NCBI GenBank assembly: GCA_040954595.2
Contig: CM082576.2
Location: 10,478,001-10,542,000 of the forward strand
Length of the DNA: 64,000 nt
Direction: 5' to 3'
Source: Balanoglossus misakiensis
Taxonomy: Eukaryota; Hemichordata
A program made the translations under genes and the position numbers. Below are positions 52,901-55,900 of the stretch, piece after piece. The notes below the pieces were generated by a model that worked only from the letters and a program-made list of their open reading frames with translations, was not told the DNA's origin and ran no database searches. Position 1 is the stretch's first letter. Every line of letters begins with the position of its first letter.

Positions 52901-55900
52901 TCCAATTCCACTCACTCCCATCCACATAAAAATTCAAAAAATAAACACAGACATCCATAAAATGTGATGCAAATCACAAATGCAAATGGATCTCTCTTAT
53001 TGTTTGCATCTGTTATGTAAGGATTTAAATGATGATCTGGTGAATGGGTGATGCAATTCCGCAACACTGGGCCCTAAAAGTGGCGGGCGAGAAAGCTGCG
53101 TGCACACAATGAAAACAGAATATAGTCTGATTATGATTATACTTATTTAATATGGGGGGCTTTAACAGAACAGCTGGGTTGCCAGAGACAGAGTCCTAGG
53201 CCCCAGTTATCGCGGCTGTCTTTGGCTTCTGTTTGTCAGTTTGGACAAAGGTCAACGACCAGAGTCAGAGGGCATGCGCTTGTGTGTTGTAGCGTAATTC
53301 CAGTGGTATGAAGTGGTTGTGTTTGTGAAAGGCGATAATTTTCATGTTCAGTCAAGTGGCCCCTGATCTTGTCTTGTCTTGACACATGTGTCAGAGGGAG
53401 TGAGATTGACAGCTTGTAGAGATCTCACGGGTGAATCCAAGAGTGACTGATTATCTGGCGGTGTTCTGCATGGGCAGATTGAGACCGTTCCCCACTTCTT
53501 CTTCAAACAAAAAAAATCTGATTTCAGACATATGCTATCGCAAAAGGTGGACCCACAGAAATTCCTGTGTGTTTATCCAAATTTCACACACGGCCAGCAT
53601 ATGGGATGTGTGGTGACTTCATTTGAAGTGCATATATTTGACTGTTTGAGCAAACACAACTAGCATGGCAATGTACATGTATGACTATGGCAATGTGGTG
53701 CAGTAGAAAATGTCCTCATTTCCATCAAATTTTGTGATCCCCCATCCCACATCAAACAGTGACAGTGCCATTGTTTTCTTGGCCGGGCAGTGCAGATGAC
53801 ACACTATAGCCTCAGACAATGGCACCCACTTTGATGAGTGTTCAGTCGCAGTTGTCTCATTTCTGTGCGTGTGGGATGGCCACCTTTTGTGGTGTAATGT
53901 TGCGCCATTGCAGAGCATTGTGTCAGTGATTGTCTGCTTGTCATCTGTGACATGTGTTTGGACCCCTATTACCCGTTCCCCTCGTCCGGTGCGCCAGTTG
54001 GGAGTGATGGTTGCATCAGTCGAGGATTCCCAACAAAGAAAATTACATAAGTAGGGATTCTGAGACCAATCTGTGGAGTTATTGTTTTATGTGATCAAAA
54101 CACAGTCACTCAAAATTCATCAGGAGTTTCACACTCACCATCATCACAAACAGATCTACCTGCTTAGGTTACCCACAGACTTTTTTCTATGAAGCACTAT
54201 AGTTTGATATGCTTATATTTTTTACACATTTTACAAAGTTTTTCTGCATGCCTGCATGAATCATCAGAAAATGAGAAGTTGAAATTTCATATTTCACATA
54301 TCTGTCCAAGTGTTTCCGGTACAACACTCGATTCTCAGCATGCAGGAATATTCACAGCTTTTCCAGATCCTGTCTCACATGCTTCCGTTTGTTTTAACCA
54401 CTGTTCTAAGACTTCCATTTCCTCCCCACCCTCTCATCCATGCCGACATTTTGCGATGCCATTGACATTCTCGATTCACTCTTGAAGACATTCCAAATGC
54501 TTCCGAACCAAAGACAAGATATTTTTTTATTGAAAACTGGAAAGTGTGATCAAATAAGCATGAGAAAGGAGAGATAGAAAGGGAAGCGGTTGTCATGGAG
54601 ACCTTGAAAGCCTCAGAATCGTCTCTGCCTTGTACTCTCTGAATAGCAGCTTGGCACCGATAATCACGGAAAACAGTCACCCCCCATAAGACTTATTTAG
54701 CTCTCTGTTCAATCGCAAACATCCCTCGTAGGCAAGTGAGTGAAAGCAGTGGATAGCCAGTCATTCATTGCAAGCGTGTACAGGCGATTGAAATTTGCTT
54801 CTCTGTAATAACTCTGGGCTACTCGACATGCACGCATCTGAAAGGGCCCAGTGGCTTTGAGAGAGGACCGATGTAAATGCGAGATCATCAGGAAGTGGTT
54901 ATCTTACTCGGAGGTGTTTGAAGGCGGGATGTTTCAGATCTTGTTGCCTTGTCACTGCAGAAGAGTATTCGCACATTTCTTTGTTGGAAGATCATCTCAA
55001 TCAGACGATGAATGGAAAGTGCAGTGATTGTAAAATTCAAACTGTGAGAATTTCTTCGCACTTCTTGATGAACTTTAATGCTGGAAAGGGGGAAAAAATT
55101 GAATGGCAAGTGAATAACCGAATAACCGTACCTACTGTCAGGACTGATAAGCGCGATTGAATTCTTTGTGTCTGGTCTAGTCGACTGGCAAGAAGTGTCG
55201 TTTTTCGTCCAGATCCTTGCATTGGTAACCATGGCGATCAACCCCAATTTTTTATTCCCCACGCAATTCAGACTTGTCGAAATCGCCTGTAATTTACACA
55301 TCATCCACTAGAAAACAAGGCGCGAAACCGTTGACTCTCATCGATATGTGACTGATTACTGTGTTTTTGTGTGTGTACTTCAACTGTTTTTTAAATGTCA
55401 CAAAGGACCTTCTCCCGCCTCCTGTCAACTCCGCCCGTTTGCCCCCCCCCCCAGGTACACTTGACTTTGCAAAGAAGTGTGATGATGTTGTTGTCGCAAG
55501 CGTCACGTCAGCGCAAAGCCCTTCATTCATCAGAGCCATCAAACTTGAATGCCACACTCACGCACAGGAAGCAAGGCTTGTACAGGTGCAGTGATGGAGC
55601 TCCAAAGGCTCAGTATTTGAGAATTTTCATATACTCCAGTATACTGAGTTCATGTAATTGCAGCCAATTGCTGTCGACCCACATGCCACGCAATCCTGCG
55701 CTCTTGCTTGCAATTTGTGAGAAATCCTGGGAAATGATGAATATTTGTAAATATGTGATTGGCGATTTACGAATATGTTTTGTCGTTAAGGAACCTCATT
55801 TTCCAGTTAGCATGTGGGGGCATTCCAAACTCAAATATATCTACTATATTCTGACTTTTTAAAAATGTGCGACCTCACATCCAATCTTTCCTTATTTCAC

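Noticed and set aside
55395-55862. 155-codon ORF near a C run
   Set aside because: It starts across a C homopolymer and has no recognisable domain. Probably chance.
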